Source of the DNA: an uncultured Pseudomonas sp. | Lineage (GTDB): Bacteria; Pseudomonadota; Gammaproteobacteria; Pseudomonadales; Pseudomonadaceae | Direction of reading: 5' to 3' | Assembly (NCBI GenBank): GCA_946886875.1 | Contig: CAMPJN010000014.1 | Span: 1 to 23,616, forward strand | Length of the DNA: 23,616 bases | Shown: piece after piece, positions 6,539 through 14,141 of the stretch | How positions within the stretch are numbered: the first letter of the stretch is position 1 | Layout: the number at the start of each line of letters is the position of its first letter | The notes under the pieces: generated by a model | The model's database searches: none | Seen by the model: the letters and a program-made list of their open reading frames with translations, nothing else | What the model was told of the DNA's origin: nothing | Position numbers and translations under genes: made by a program

Positions 6539-7579
6539 CTAAATATCGCCGCTGTCCGCCGCCTGCAATTGCGCCCGATATTGATGGGGCGCTACGCCGT
6601 ACCAGCGCTTGAAGGCGCGGTAGAACGGCGAGAGATCGGCGAAGCCACAGGCGCGGGCGACCTCGCGGATGCTCTGGCCTTCGGCCAACAATTGCAGCGC
6701 GCGCTGCTGGCGCAAGCCCTCGCGCAAGCCGCGCAGATTCAGACCCTGCTGCGCCAATGCGCGCTGCAAGGCGCCGCTGGTCATACCCAGTTCGCGCGCC
6801 AGGTCGGGCAGGCGGCAATCCTGCTCGGCCAAGCGCTGCTGCAGGAGAAAGTGCAGTTGCTTGAGCATCTGGTTTTCATCCAGCGCATGCAGTTGCGCTT
6901 CGGCATGGGCGCTGAGCAATTCGAACAAGCCGCTATTGGCGGTGCGTGACGGCCGCTTGAGCAGGGCCAGCGGCAAACTCAGACTGTCATGGAACTGGTC
7001 GAAACGCGGCAGCGAGCCGAACAGGCGCAGGTGCTCGCTGGTGTCAGCCGGCGCGGCGTGACGAAAGCGCAGCGCCGTGAAGCGCAACTCGCCGTCGCAG
7101 ACGAAATCCAGCAGCTTGATTAACAGCAGCGCCAGGCACTCCATCTGCTGGCGCAGCGGCGGCGAGCCGAGGTAGTTGAGATCGAAGATCAGTTGCGCCT
7201 CATCGCCCGAGATTTCCAAGCGCGCAGCAAAACCGCCGGACAACAGGTGCTGAAAGCGCACGAAGGTCTCCAGCCCCTGCCGCAGATCGCGGCTCGCCAA
7301 CAGCAGATAACCCACCACATCGAGCAGGCGCGGTTTGATCGCCTCGCCCAGATGCAGGCCGATATCCGGGTCAGCGGTTATCTGCGCCAGATTGCGCCAG
7401 AACAGCGGCGCGTCCTCGTGCACTAGGCGCTCATCGAGGATCGGTGGCGGCAAGCGGCGGTAATGGTAGATGCGCCGATAGACCTCGGCGGGATCGAGGC
7501 CGAGCCGCTCCATGGCCTCGTACAGCAGGCGCCGCAAGGTCGCGGAATGGGTCAGGGGATTGCCGGAATAGTTGATCAT
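6539..7579 (-). CDS. AraC-family transcriptional regulator (Arabinose_bd-type N-terminus)
   Basis: A 346-residue cytoplasmic regulator. The N-terminal two thirds match the Arabinose_bd sensor domain of OruR/ArgR-like AraC members (for example ADPDIGLHLGEAIKP and DVVGYLLLASRDL). The last 100 or so residues hold the two helix-turn-helix units: LPDLARELGMTSGALQRAL, then SIREVARACGFADLSPFYRA and FKRWYGVAPHQYR. The ATG at 7579 has GAGG six bases upstream. It is divergent from the acylase gene at 7686 across a 106-bp gap with an inverted TTGACC/GGTCAA pair, so control of the acylase operon and of itself is the simplest expectation. The inducer is unknown. Confidence 0.9.
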   Translation of the reverse strand: MINYSGNPLTHSATLRRLLYEAMERLGLDPAEVYRRIYHYRRLPPPILDERLVHEDAPLFWRNLAQITADPDIGLHLGEAIKPRLLDVVGYLLLASRDLRQGLETFVRFQHLLSGGFAARLEISGDEAQLIFDLNYLGSPPLRQQMECLALLLIKLLDFVCDGELRFTALRFRHAAPADTSEHLRLFGSLPRFDQFHDSLSLPLALLKRPSRTANSGLFELLSAHAEAQLHALDENQMLKQLHFLLQQRLAEQDCRLPDLARELGMTSGALQRALAQQGLNLRGLREGLRQQRALQLLAEGQSIREVARACGFADLSPFYRAFKRWYGVAPHQYRAQLQAADSGDI

Positions 7580-7592
7580 CGAAGCCTCAAAG

Positions 7593-7629
7593 TTGACCGA
7601 ATACTTCCAGCGCCCATGCAATTGGTCAA
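7593..7629. promoter_or_regulatory. Candidate regulator site in the AraC/acylase divergent region
   Basis: TTGACCGAAT (from 7593) and ATTGGTCAA (to 7629) form an inverted pair with TTGACC arms 25 bp apart. They lie centrally in the 106-bp gap between the divergent regulator and acylase genes. This would suit an AraC-type dimer, although AraC sites are more often direct repeats. Inference only. Confidence 0.3.
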
Positions 7630-7685
7630 TAGCTGTCGCCCTGCAACCTGAGCAGAATGCACTCCCGCCCAACAAGGAAGTCGTC

Positions 7686-10070
7686 ATGCAACGCACCCTG
7701 ATCGTGCTCGCCCTGCTAGTCGCCACAATTACGGCGAGCGCGGCCTGGTACCTCGACAGCAAACTGCCGCAACGCGACGGCGAGCTGCCGTTGGCCCGCC
7801 TGCAGGCGCCGGTCAGCGTGCGCTACGACGAACGCGGGGTGCCGCATATCCAGGCGCAGCATGAAGCCGATATGTACCGCGCCCTCGGCTACGTGCATGC
7901 CCAGGATCGTCTGTTCCAGATGGAGATTCTGCGTCGCCTGGCCCGCGGCGAACTGGCCGAGGTGTTGGGCCCCAAGCTGGTGGAAACCGACCGCCTGTTC
8001 CGCACCCTGAGCATTCGCGCCGAAGCCGATGCCTACGCCCAGCGTATGGACATGAACAGCCCGGCGGCCCAGGCGCTGGCGGCCTATTTGGATGGCGTCA
8101 ACCAATATCAGGCCAGCCGCCCGGCGCCCGTGGAGTTCGATTTGCTGGGCATTGAAAAACGTCCGTTTACGGTCGCCGACAGCATCAGCATCGCCGGCTT
8201 TATGGCCTACAGCTTCGCCGCCGCGTTCCGCACCGAACCGGTGTTGAGTTATATCCGCGACGAACTCGGCGCCGACTACCTGAAAGCCTTCGACCTCGAT
8301 TGGCACCCGGAAGGCGTGCTCGGGCAAAGATTGAGCGCCGGCGACTGGCAGGATCTCAACGCCATCGCCCATACCAGCCACGCCGCCCTGCGCGACGCCG
8401 GCCTGCCGCAGTTCGAAGGCAGCAACGCCTGGGCCGTTTCCGGTAGCCGCACCGCCAGCGGCAAACCCTTGCTGGCCGGCGACCCGCATATCCGCTTCGC
8501 GGTGCCGGCGGTGTGGTATGAGGCGCATCTGAGCTATCCGGGCTTCGAGCTTTACGGCCATCACCAGGCGCTCAACCCGGTCGCCTCCCTGGGCCACAAC
8601 AGTGACTTCGCCTGGAGCCTGACCATGTTCCAGAACGACGACCTCGACCTGGTCGCGGAAACCCCCAACCCGGACAATCCCAATCAGGTGCGCTACCGCG
8701 GCGCCTGGGTCGAACTGCAGAGCCGCGAGGAGGTGATCGCGGTCAAAGGTGAGGAACCGGTGACCCTCCGCCTGCGCCGCTCGCCCCACGGCCCGATCAT
8801 CAACGACGCCCTGGGCCAGAGCGCAGGCAGTACGCCCATCGCCATGTGGTGGGGGTTTCTCGAGACCGCCAATCCGCTGCTCGAAGGCTTCTACCAGCTC
8901 AACCGCGCCGACAACCTGGACAAGGCCCGCACCGCCGTCGAACACATCGAGGCGCCGGGGCTCAATGTGGTCTGGGCCTCGGCCTCCGGCGATATCGGCT
9001 GGTGGGCGGCGGCCAAGCTGCCGCGCCGGCCGAGCGGGGTCAACCCGAGCTTTATTCTCGACGCGAGCAAAGGCGAGGCGGAAAAGCTCGGCTTCCACCC
9101 GTTCAGCGACAACCCCCAGGAAGAGAACCCGCCGCGTGGCTATATCGTTTCGGCCAACTTTCAGCCCCAAGCCGCCAGCGGTATCGAAATTCCCGGCTAC
9201 TACAACCCCGCCGACCGCGGCCAACGCCTCGACCAACAGCTGGCCGACAGCTCGGTGAAGTGGGATCTGCACAACAGTCAGGCGCTACAACTCGACTCCG
9301 GCAACGGCTATGCGAGCAAGCTGCTGACGCCGATCATCGACGAGCTGCGCGCGGCCGCCAGCGGCGAGCAGGAGCGCGCACTGGTCGAACAACTGGCCGC
9401 CTGGAACGGCGATCACACACTCGACTCGACCGCCGCCACGCTGTTCAACCAGTTGCTCTACCAACTGAGTGCGGAAGCCATGGCCGACGAACTGAGCGGC
9501 GCCTTCTTCGCCAACCTGCTGACCACCCGCGCCCTGGATTCCGCGCTGCCGCGCCTGTTCGCCGACGCCGGCTCGCCCTGGTGGGACAAGCTCGACAGCG
9601 AGGCCGTGGAGAGCCGCGCCGAGATCGTCGAACTCGCCTGGCAAGCCAGCCTCGCCCACCTGCGCGAAACCCTCGGCGACGACCCGGACGACTGGCAATG
9701 GGGCGACGCCCATACCCTCACCCACAACCACCCGCTGAGCCAGCAGAAACCCCTGGATAAGCTGCTCAACGTCGGCCCCTTCGCCGCACCGGGCAGCCAT
9801 GAAACCCCGAATAACCTGTCGCAGCGCATCGGCCCGGCGCCCTGGCCGGTGGCTTATGGCCCTTCCACCCGCAGGCTGATCGACCTGGCCAACGCCGATA
9901 CGGCGCTGGGTATCAACCCGGTCGGGCAAAGCGGCGTGCCGTTCGACGCTCATTACAGCGACCAGGCCGAGGCCTTTATCGCCGGCCGCTACATGCCGCA
10001 GCACTTGAGCGAAGCGGATGTGGCGGCCAATACCCGCAGCACTCTGCTACTTACCCCCGCCGCCGAATAG
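7686..10070 (+). CDS. hacB: Penicillin-acylase-family hydrolase, probable acyl-homoserine-lactone acylase
   Basis: A 794-residue Ntn hydrolase precursor. AHL acylases of this family cleave the amide of N-acyl-homoserine lactones in the periplasm and so quench quorum signals; penicillin-type amides are alternatives. An N-terminal signal or anchor (MQRTLIVLALLVATITASA) is followed by the alpha part. The autocatalytic site lies in EGSNAWAVSG with Ser246 as the new N-terminal nucleophile, giving a beta subunit of about 549 residues. DPHI follows and a conserved Asn region NNLSQRIGP is near the C-terminus. AAGGAAG precedes the ATG at 7686. The family is certain. The symbol rests on length and on memory of PAO1, where hacB (PA0305) adjoins spuH and an AraC-type gene; QuiP-like activity is the alternative. 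Confidence 0.85.
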   Translation: MQRTLIVLALLVATITASAAWYLDSKLPQRDGELPLARLQAPVSVRYDERGVPHIQAQHEADMYRALGYVHAQDRLFQMEILRRLARGELAEVLGPKLVETDRLFRTLSIRAEADAYAQRMDMNSPAAQALAAYLDGVNQYQASRPAPVEFDLLGIEKRPFTVADSISIAGFMAYSFAAAFRTEPVLSYIRDELGADYLKAFDLDWHPEGVLGQRLSAGDWQDLNAIAHTSHAALRDAGLPQFEGSNAWAVSGSRTASGKPLLAGDPHIRFAVPAVWYEAHLSYPGFELYGHHQALNPVASLGHNSDFAWSLTMFQNDDLDLVAETPNPDNPNQVRYRGAWVELQSREEVIAVKGEEPVTLRLRRSPHGPIINDALGQSAGSTPIAMWWGFLETANPLLEGFYQLNRADNLDKARTAVEHIEAPGLNVVWASASGDIGWWAAAKLPRRPSGVNPSFILDASKGEAEKLGFHPFSDNPQEENPPRGYIVSANFQPQAASGIEIPGYYNPADRGQRLDQQLADSSVKWDLHNSQALQLDSGNGYASKLLTPIIDELRAAASGEQERALVEQLAAWNGDHTLDSTAATLFNQLLYQLSAEAMADELSGAFFANLLTTRALDSALPRLFADAGSPWWDKLDSEAVESRAEIVELAWQASLAHLRETLGDDPDDWQWGDAHTLTHNHPLSQQKPLDKLLNVGPFAAPGSHETPNNLSQRIGPAPWPVAYGPSTRRLIDLANADTALGINPVGQSGVPFDAHYSDQAEAFIAGRYMPQHLSEADVAANTRSTLLLTPAAE

Positions 10071-10100
10071 CGCCGCGGCACCACCGAACAAGGAAGTTCC

Positions 10101-11477
10101 ATGCGCATCATCGCCGTTCTTATCCTGCTGCTGTGCCAGGCCACGCACGCCGCCGAAACCGTCAACGACATCAGCGGCATGAATCCCATCGAAGTCGCTC
10201 TGGTGCTGGCGCCCACCGAGCTGGCGCAGATAGTCGACGCGGTGCGCGAGCATCCGGGCCCAATCGCCATCGGCGGCGCGCGCTTCAGCATGGGCGGGCA
10301 GACCGCCACCGAGCAGGCCCTGCAACTGGACATGCGCGACTTCGACCAGGTACTGGAATTTTCCGCCGAACGCCGGGAGATCCGCGTGCAGGCCGGAATC
10401 ACCTGGCGCGAAGTGCTCGAATACATCGACCCTTATGGCCTGTCGCCGCAGATCATGCAGTCCTACGCCAACTTCACCGTCGGCGGCGCGCTCAGCGTCA
10501 ACGCCCACGGCCGCTATGTCGGCCAGGGCCCCCTGGTACTCGGCGTGCGTTCGCTGCGCCTGGTGCTGGCCGACGGCAGCCTGGTCGAGGCCAGCCCGAC
10601 GTACAACAGCGAGCTGTTCTATGGCGCAATTGGCGGCTATGGCGGGCTCGGCGTGATAGTCGACGCCACCCTGCCGCTGGTCGACAACAGCAAGCTGGTG
10701 CGCCAATCGCAACTGGTGCCGCTCAGCGAATACCCGCAATTCTTCGCCAGCCAAGTGCGCGACAACCCGGATATGGTGATGCACAACGGCATCCTCTATA
10801 CCGACGACTACGACAGCGTACGCGCCGTGTCCTACCTGCGTAGCGACGCGCCACTGACCATCGACGAACGCCTTGTGCCCAGCGAGCGTAGCTACGGGGC
10901 ATTACGCGCCGCCCTGGCCCTCGCCAGCAGCCCCGGCGGCAGCAAAGTACGAGAGGCGCTGGTCGACCCCTTGCTGCTCAAAGGTGCGCCGGTGCAATGG
11001 CGCAACCACCAAGCCAGCCTCGACGTCGGCGAACTGCAACCCATCTCCGGCCCCGACTACAGCTATGTATTGCAGGAATACTTCGTGCCCGAAGCGCAGC
11101 TGCAAAGCTTCGTCGCCGGCATGCATCAAGTGCTCAAGCGCCAGCGGGTGAATATCGCCAACGTCTCCATCCGCCACGCCAAAGCCGACCCCGGCACCCT
11201 GCTGGCATGGGCCCGCGGCGACACCTTCGCCCTGGTGCTTTACTACCGCCAAGGCGTCTCCCCCAGCGAACGCGCCGCCGTCGCCAGCTGGACCAGCAAA
11301 CTGATCGACCTGGCCATCGCTCACCAGGGCAGCTACTACCTGCCCTACCAGATCCACGCCAGCCGCGAACAGTTCCTCGCCGCCTACCCCCGCGCCGAAG
11401 AATTCTTCGCCCTGAAAAAACGCCTCGACCCGAACAATAAATTTCGCAACAAGCTGTTGGATGCGTACTACCGTTAG
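10101..11477 (+). CDS. Exported FAD-dependent oxidoreductase (FAD_binding_4 / alditol-oxidase-like)
   Basis: A 458-residue flavoprotein of the vanillyl-alcohol-oxidase superfamily. MRIIAVLILLLCQATHAAE is a signal peptide cleaved near residue 18. The FAD_binding_4 pattern follows: PIAIGGARFSMGGQT, then VQAGITWREVLEYI, then NFTVGGALSVNAHGRY and a final FYGAIGGYGGLGVI. The C-terminal substrate domain ends with RLDPNNKFRNKLLD, as in sugar-lactone and alditol oxidases and DprE1-like enzymes. The usual His for covalent flavin attachment is not evident in GGARFS, so FAD may be non-covalent. It starts 30 bp after the acylase stop with the same AAGGAAGT ribosome site, so the two are probably co-transcribed. 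The substrate is unknown. Confidence 0.85.
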   Translation: MRIIAVLILLLCQATHAAETVNDISGMNPIEVALVLAPTELAQIVDAVREHPGPIAIGGARFSMGGQTATEQALQLDMRDFDQVLEFSAERREIRVQAGITWREVLEYIDPYGLSPQIMQSYANFTVGGALSVNAHGRYVGQGPLVLGVRSLRLVLADGSLVEASPTYNSELFYGAIGGYGGLGVIVDATLPLVDNSKLVRQSQLVPLSEYPQFFASQVRDNPDMVMHNGILYTDDYDSVRAVSYLRSDAPLTIDERLVPSERSYGALRAALALASSPGGSKVREALVDPLLLKGAPVQWRNHQASLDVGELQPISGPDYSYVLQEYFVPEAQLQSFVAGMHQVLKRQRVNIANVSIRHAKADPGTLLAWARGDTFALVLYYRQGVSPSERAAVASWTSKLIDLAIAHQGSYYLPYQIHASREQFLAAYPRAEEFFALKKRLDPNNKFRNKLLDAYYR

Positions 11478-11593
11478 GCGCGCCAGATTCGACGAGCCCC
11501 ATGAGCCCTCGAAAAACCGCGAAGACTTGAGCCGCTGCGCAATGCTGGGCACACTGCCGGCACTCAGGACACTCCCACCAGCGGGGCGCAATC

Positions 11594-11773
11594 ATGGACG
11601 TTGTGAAAACCCTTCCGCCAGGCAAAAACGGCATCAAAGGCTTTGTCGAACTCTATGGCGACGACCTCGTAGCCGTGCGCTATTGCCAGGATGCCGAAAG
11701 CCATATCAGTTACAACAGCGATATATCTCATACTATCTTTCAAAATTATCTTTCAAAAAAGACCGAAAACTAA
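11594..11773 (+). pseudogene. Truncated remnant of a small gene family seen near integrative elements
   Basis: A 59-codon frame begins MDVVKTLPPGKNGIKGFVEL and continues YGDDLVAVRYCQDAESHISY. This matches, from memory, the first 40 or so residues of a widespread small protein (MDxVKxLxPGxPGTxRxLxxYGxxLVxVRYR...) that in intact copies continues into a YTTVELIVD-like segment. Here the sequence changes abruptly to an AT-rich, unrelated tail (NSDISHTIFQN) near 11713. The simplest reading is a gene cut by a recombination junction. The intact protein has no known function. The region 11478-11593 just upstream holds no recognisable gene. Confidence 0.5.
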
Positions 11774-11788
11774 GTCTCTCATAGCTGT

Positions 11789-11813
11789 AAAAAAGCAAGG
11801 CCTGCCCTTGGGT
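11789..11813 (+). repeat. Direct repeat copy 1 flanking the lipoprotein pair
   Basis: AAAAAAGCAAGGCCTGCCCT then TGGGT. It matches 12751-12774 with one substitution and one extra T. It lies 30 bp before the first lipoprotein gene. Confidence 0.75.
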
Positions 11814-11842
11814 GAACCTAAAAAATACAAAGGAGTGTACAA

Positions 11843-12406
11843 ATGAAAAAATGCATAACCATGACTGCAATCGCACTGTCCATCTCTGGTTGCACAAGCA
11901 CACTAAAGGACATAAATAATGGTCTTTCGACTATTAACAGTGGACTCTCTACCGTAAATAGCACGCTATCCGGGCAGTCGGCTCTACAACAAGAAAATAG
12001 CGTCTCACTCTCCTCAGCCCAGCAGGCCAAACTACAGTCAATCCTGAACCAAAAAACTCAAGACAAAAATATAAACATCGCCGTTTCTGAAGCATCGGCG
12101 GTAATTTCCGAATTTATCGGTATGAATTCTTGCATTACTGGCTACAACGGCAGCATGCTTAACAGATACGCAGCACCAGGAAAGCTATACCCAAGCAACA
12201 ACTACATAGGCGCTCCAGTACCACAAATGCGCTATCACGATAAAAGTTCATGCGCCAGTGTACTGAGAATTCAAGACTGGAAAATGCCCGCTAGAAATGC
12301 ACTACGGTTCGAGGTTTCTTATATTTCAGATACTAGCGGCGAAGTGATCAAGGACAATAATGAGGTCGTCAAGCAGCCAAGCGGCGAATGGCTATTTACT
12401 CGTTAA
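11843..12406 (+). CDS. Putative outer-membrane/periplasmic lipoprotein, unknown function
   Basis: A 187-residue lipoprotein. The signal MKKCITMTAIALSISGC has a usable lipobox with Cys17 as the lipidated residue; Ser at +3 and the absence of Asp at +2 favour outer-membrane sorting. Directly after it comes a short tandem heptad-like repeat (NNGLSTI, NSGLSTV, NSTLSGQ), likely a coiled or extended spacer. A Gln/Ser-rich helix follows, and then a globular part with cysteines (NSCITGY, KSSCASVL) that could pair. No known domain was recognised. AAGGAG lies seven bases before the ATG. Composition is AT-richer than the backbone, pointing to acquisition. It is followed 66 bp later by a second lipoprotein gene in the same direction. 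Confidence 0.8.
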   Translation: MKKCITMTAIALSISGCTSTLKDINNGLSTINSGLSTVNSTLSGQSALQQENSVSLSSAQQAKLQSILNQKTQDKNINIAVSEASAVISEFIGMNSCITGYNGSMLNRYAAPGKLYPSNNYIGAPVPQMRYHDKSSCASVLRIQDWKMPARNALRFEVSYISDTSGEVIKDNNEVVKQPSGEWLFTR

Positions 12407-12472
12407 CTCACATGTGCGTTAAAGCCCTAGCCTGAAAAACACACGAACTGGATACATCAAAAGGAATTTGGA

Positions 12473-12706
12473 ATGAAAAAATCACTTCTGCTAACATCAG
12501 TTATCCTGGTAGGTTGCGGCGATGCTTCAAAAACACCAGAGATAAAGGACATCGAGAACATAACGGTTAACGACAAAAGCTACACTGCAATGCAATATGT
12601 AAGAGAGTTTTGTCAGTTTCCCGAAGCAGAGAAAGATACCAACTGCTTCAAAGCGTCAAAACAAGCCAACAAAGACATGTCTAAGTTTCGCAACATCGAC
12701 TGGTAA
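12473..12706 (+). CDS. Small lipoprotein, unknown function
   Basis: A 77-residue lipoprotein. The leader MKKSLLLTSVILVGC carries a good lipobox (LVGC, Cys15). Acidic residues and a VNDKSYTAMQYVREFC segment follow, then two further cysteines spaced to form a disulfide (EFCQFP ... TNCFKA). The size, lipobox and C...NC pattern loosely recall TrbK-like entry-exclusion lipoproteins of conjugative elements, but I cannot confirm this. AAGGAA is placed before the ATG. It shares the AT-rich composition of the upstream lipoprotein gene and ends 44 bp before the second direct repeat. Confidence 0.75.
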   Translation: MKKSLLLTSVILVGCGDASKTPEIKDIENITVNDKSYTAMQYVREFCQFPEAEKDTNCFKASKQANKDMSKFRNIDW

Positions 12707-12721
12707 CGAGAATTCGAAGTC

Positions 12722-12774
12722 GGGTCTTGCCTTTTCGGAGCTCAAAAAGCAAAAAAGCAAGACCTGCCCTGGGT
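12722..12774 (+). repeat. Direct repeat copy 2 with associated stem-loop
   Basis: AAAAAAGCAAGACCTGCCCT then GGGT at 12751-12774 repeats 11789-11813. This copy can also fold with upstream sequence: GGTCTTGC (12723-12730) pairs with GCAAGACC (12757-12764), and the flanking CTTTT pairs with AAAAG. It therefore lies at the end of the lipoprotein transcript and could help end it. Confidence 0.65.
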
Positions 12775-12779
12775 TCGTT

Positions 12780-12962
12780 TTAGGAGGGAGTGTCTTTCTG
12801 CCGCGTCACGGTCACGCCATGGACTATGGCCAGACCGGTCAGGCAGAGCGCGCCTACACCAATCCATTGTGCGGGCACGTTGAGCAGGTATGCGCCAGTC
12901 GCCAGGCCGACGATAAAGATGATGTATCCGACGATATAGATTCCAAACGACATCACACTCAC
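12780..12962 (-). CDS. Small two-helix inner-membrane protein
   Basis: Sixty residues if started at GTG 12962, or 57 from ATG 12953 (MSFGIYIVGYIIFIVG), which I slightly prefer because similar small pseudomonad proteins begin there. Two hydrophobic segments (IYIVGYIIFIVGLATGAYLL and WIGVGALCLTGLAIVHGV) span nearly the whole protein, with a short charged tail TRQKDTPS. No function is known. Composition returns to GC-rich here. The second direct repeat ends only 5 bp beyond its stop codon, so this gene marks the resumption of backbone-like sequence. The ribosome site is weak (GGGTGAG). Confidence 0.65.
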   Translation of the reverse strand: MSVMSFGIYIVGYIIFIVGLATGAYLLNVPAQWIGVGALCLTGLAIVHGVTVTRQKDTPS

Positions 12963-13076
12963 CCAAGCAGACAGACAGAGCTCACCACAATGGCCTCATT
13001 ACCCCGCCCATTCTGTGCGCTAGCGCACACATAATTACGAACCAAGCCTATTAAATCTCCAGCAGGGCTAATTATC

Positions 13077-13409
13077 ATGAAGTCAGCGAATTTATTTATA
13101 TTCTTAACCGCCTTTACTGCGATAACCAATGCAAATGCTTTCCAAGGCGACCAAGAAAGAATAGAAAACAAACAAGCCGAATTAGATCAAGCCTGCGAGG
13201 CGGCGCGACGAATAAAGCTGGCGCCAATTCGCGCGCAGGCGTTTAAAGAATGCATAAATGCCAAGCGCAGCGCCGACACAGTGGAAGACTGTGAACGAAA
13301 AACCGCACATTTAAATGCCAATAGGCAAGGGGGTAGCCCAAGATTCTATGATCTACCCGCGTGCGTTGAAGCCTTTAAACATCGAAAAGAAAAACCGAAC
13401 AGATCATAA
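13077..13409 (+). CDS. Cysteine-containing periplasmic protein, unknown function
   Basis: A 110-residue exported protein. The leader MKSANLFIFLTAFTAITNANA is a Sec signal cleaved near residue 21. The mature part is helical and charged with four cysteines: QACEAARR, KECINAKRS, EDCERKTA and PACVEAFK. These probably form two disulfides. The pattern of LAPIRAQAFKEC and FYDLPACVEAFKHRK resembles a conserved pseudomonad family of small exported proteins of unknown role. Intact relatives seem to share the FYDLPxCVEA end. Composition is AT-richer than the flanks. No strong Shine-Dalgarno is visible (AGGGCTAATTATC before the ATG). Confidence 0.75.
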   Translation: MKSANLFIFLTAFTAITNANAFQGDQERIENKQAELDQACEAARRIKLAPIRAQAFKECINAKRSADTVEDCERKTAHLNANRQGGSPRFYDLPACVEAFKHRKEKPNRS

Positions 13410-13527
13410 CGCCTACCACGTATAGATCAACGAGCCAAAGATTGGTTTGAAGCTGTTCACCTCCTCGTTTGATATGGAATAAATCTGCTCCTTAGCTTAA
13501 CCCTTAGGGGTAGTCAGAAACTTTATT

Positions 13528-14076
13528 ATGGAAAAAACAGATCTCGGCGCCGGAATATTAATAGTTAAAGATTTTCTATCGCCTGACGAATGCACCTCAT
13601 ACATAGAAATGAGTGAGCGCATCGGTTTTGAAGAAGCCGCTATTCAGACCAAAGATGGCCCGGAAATTTTGAAAGCGGTTAGAAATAATGACCGCATAAT
13701 TTTTGACGACCCCGATTTAGCGGCCTTTCTGTTCGAGCGGGCCAGGCAGTTTCTGCCAGACCGTATCGAAGATTGGCAATTGTTCGGCCTGAACGAGCGG
13801 TTCAGATTTTATCGGTATACGCCCGAGCAATATTTTAAATGGCACAAGGACGGTTTTTATTGCCGCAGCAAGACCGAGGTTAGCCAGCTGTCGCTATTGC
13901 TTTACCTGAATGGCGACTATGAAGGCGGCGAGACGGAGTTCAGGTGGGATGTAATAAAGCCGGAAGCCGGCATGGCCTTGGCGTTTCCCCACTTGATGAT
14001 GCACCAAGGGGCGCCGATTATATCCGGCAGCAAATATGTTCTGCGTACGGATGTGATGTACCAACGACAAGCCTGA
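13528..14076 (+). CDS. 2-oxoglutarate/Fe(II)-dependent oxygenase (prolyl-4-hydroxylase-like), second copy type
   Basis: A 182-residue cytoplasmic enzyme of the P4Hc family, unrelated in detail to the oxygenase at 3289-3912. The triad is His106 and Asp108 in FKWHKDGFY and His159 in MMHQGAPI. Arg173 in KYVLRTDVMY is the 2-oxoglutarate anchor. The core strand LSLLLYLNGDYEGGETEF, with the GGETEF turn, is diagnostic of 2OG-FeII_Oxy_3 proteins. It begins with a DFLSPDECTSYI segment typical of P4H-like N-termini. The substrate is not known. No strong ribosome site is visible. It lies at the GC-rich edge of the AT-rich patch and is followed 65 bp later by the VOC gene. Confidence 0.87.
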   Translation: MEKTDLGAGILIVKDFLSPDECTSYIEMSERIGFEEAAIQTKDGPEILKAVRNNDRIIFDDPDLAAFLFERARQFLPDRIEDWQLFGLNERFRFYRYTPEQYFKWHKDGFYCRSKTEVSQLSLLLYLNGDYEGGETEFRWDVIKPEAGMALAFPHLMMHQGAPIISGSKYVLRTDVMYQRQA

Positions 14077-14141
14077 TAACGAAAAACCTTCGCATCACTA
14101 GTGGTGAGGCGAAATGGAAGACGCTACCAAGGAGCACGGTT

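Noticed and set aside
7716..9272. 518-codon open frame antisense to the acylase gene
   Set aside because: Coding evidence on the plus strand (signal peptide, GSNAW site) is decisive. The antisense translation is Gly/Val/Ala/Gln-rich with no domain.
11501..11637. Minus-strand peptide with a CPEC-C-HC pattern suggesting a zinc ribbon
   Set aside because: It lies within a longer frame that is antisense to the oxidoreductase gene, has no ribosome site, and the cysteine pattern is isolated. It is most likely chance.
12530..12560. Possible start of a toxin-antitoxin pair in the lipoprotein cassette
   Set aside because: Both products have clear lipoprotein leaders and no toxin or antitoxin motif.
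14089..14113. Hairpin TTCGCATCAC/GTGAGGCGAA before the VOC gene
   Set aside because: Nine of ten pairs but no T tract and no clear regulatory context. It may be an incidental or weak transcript structure.
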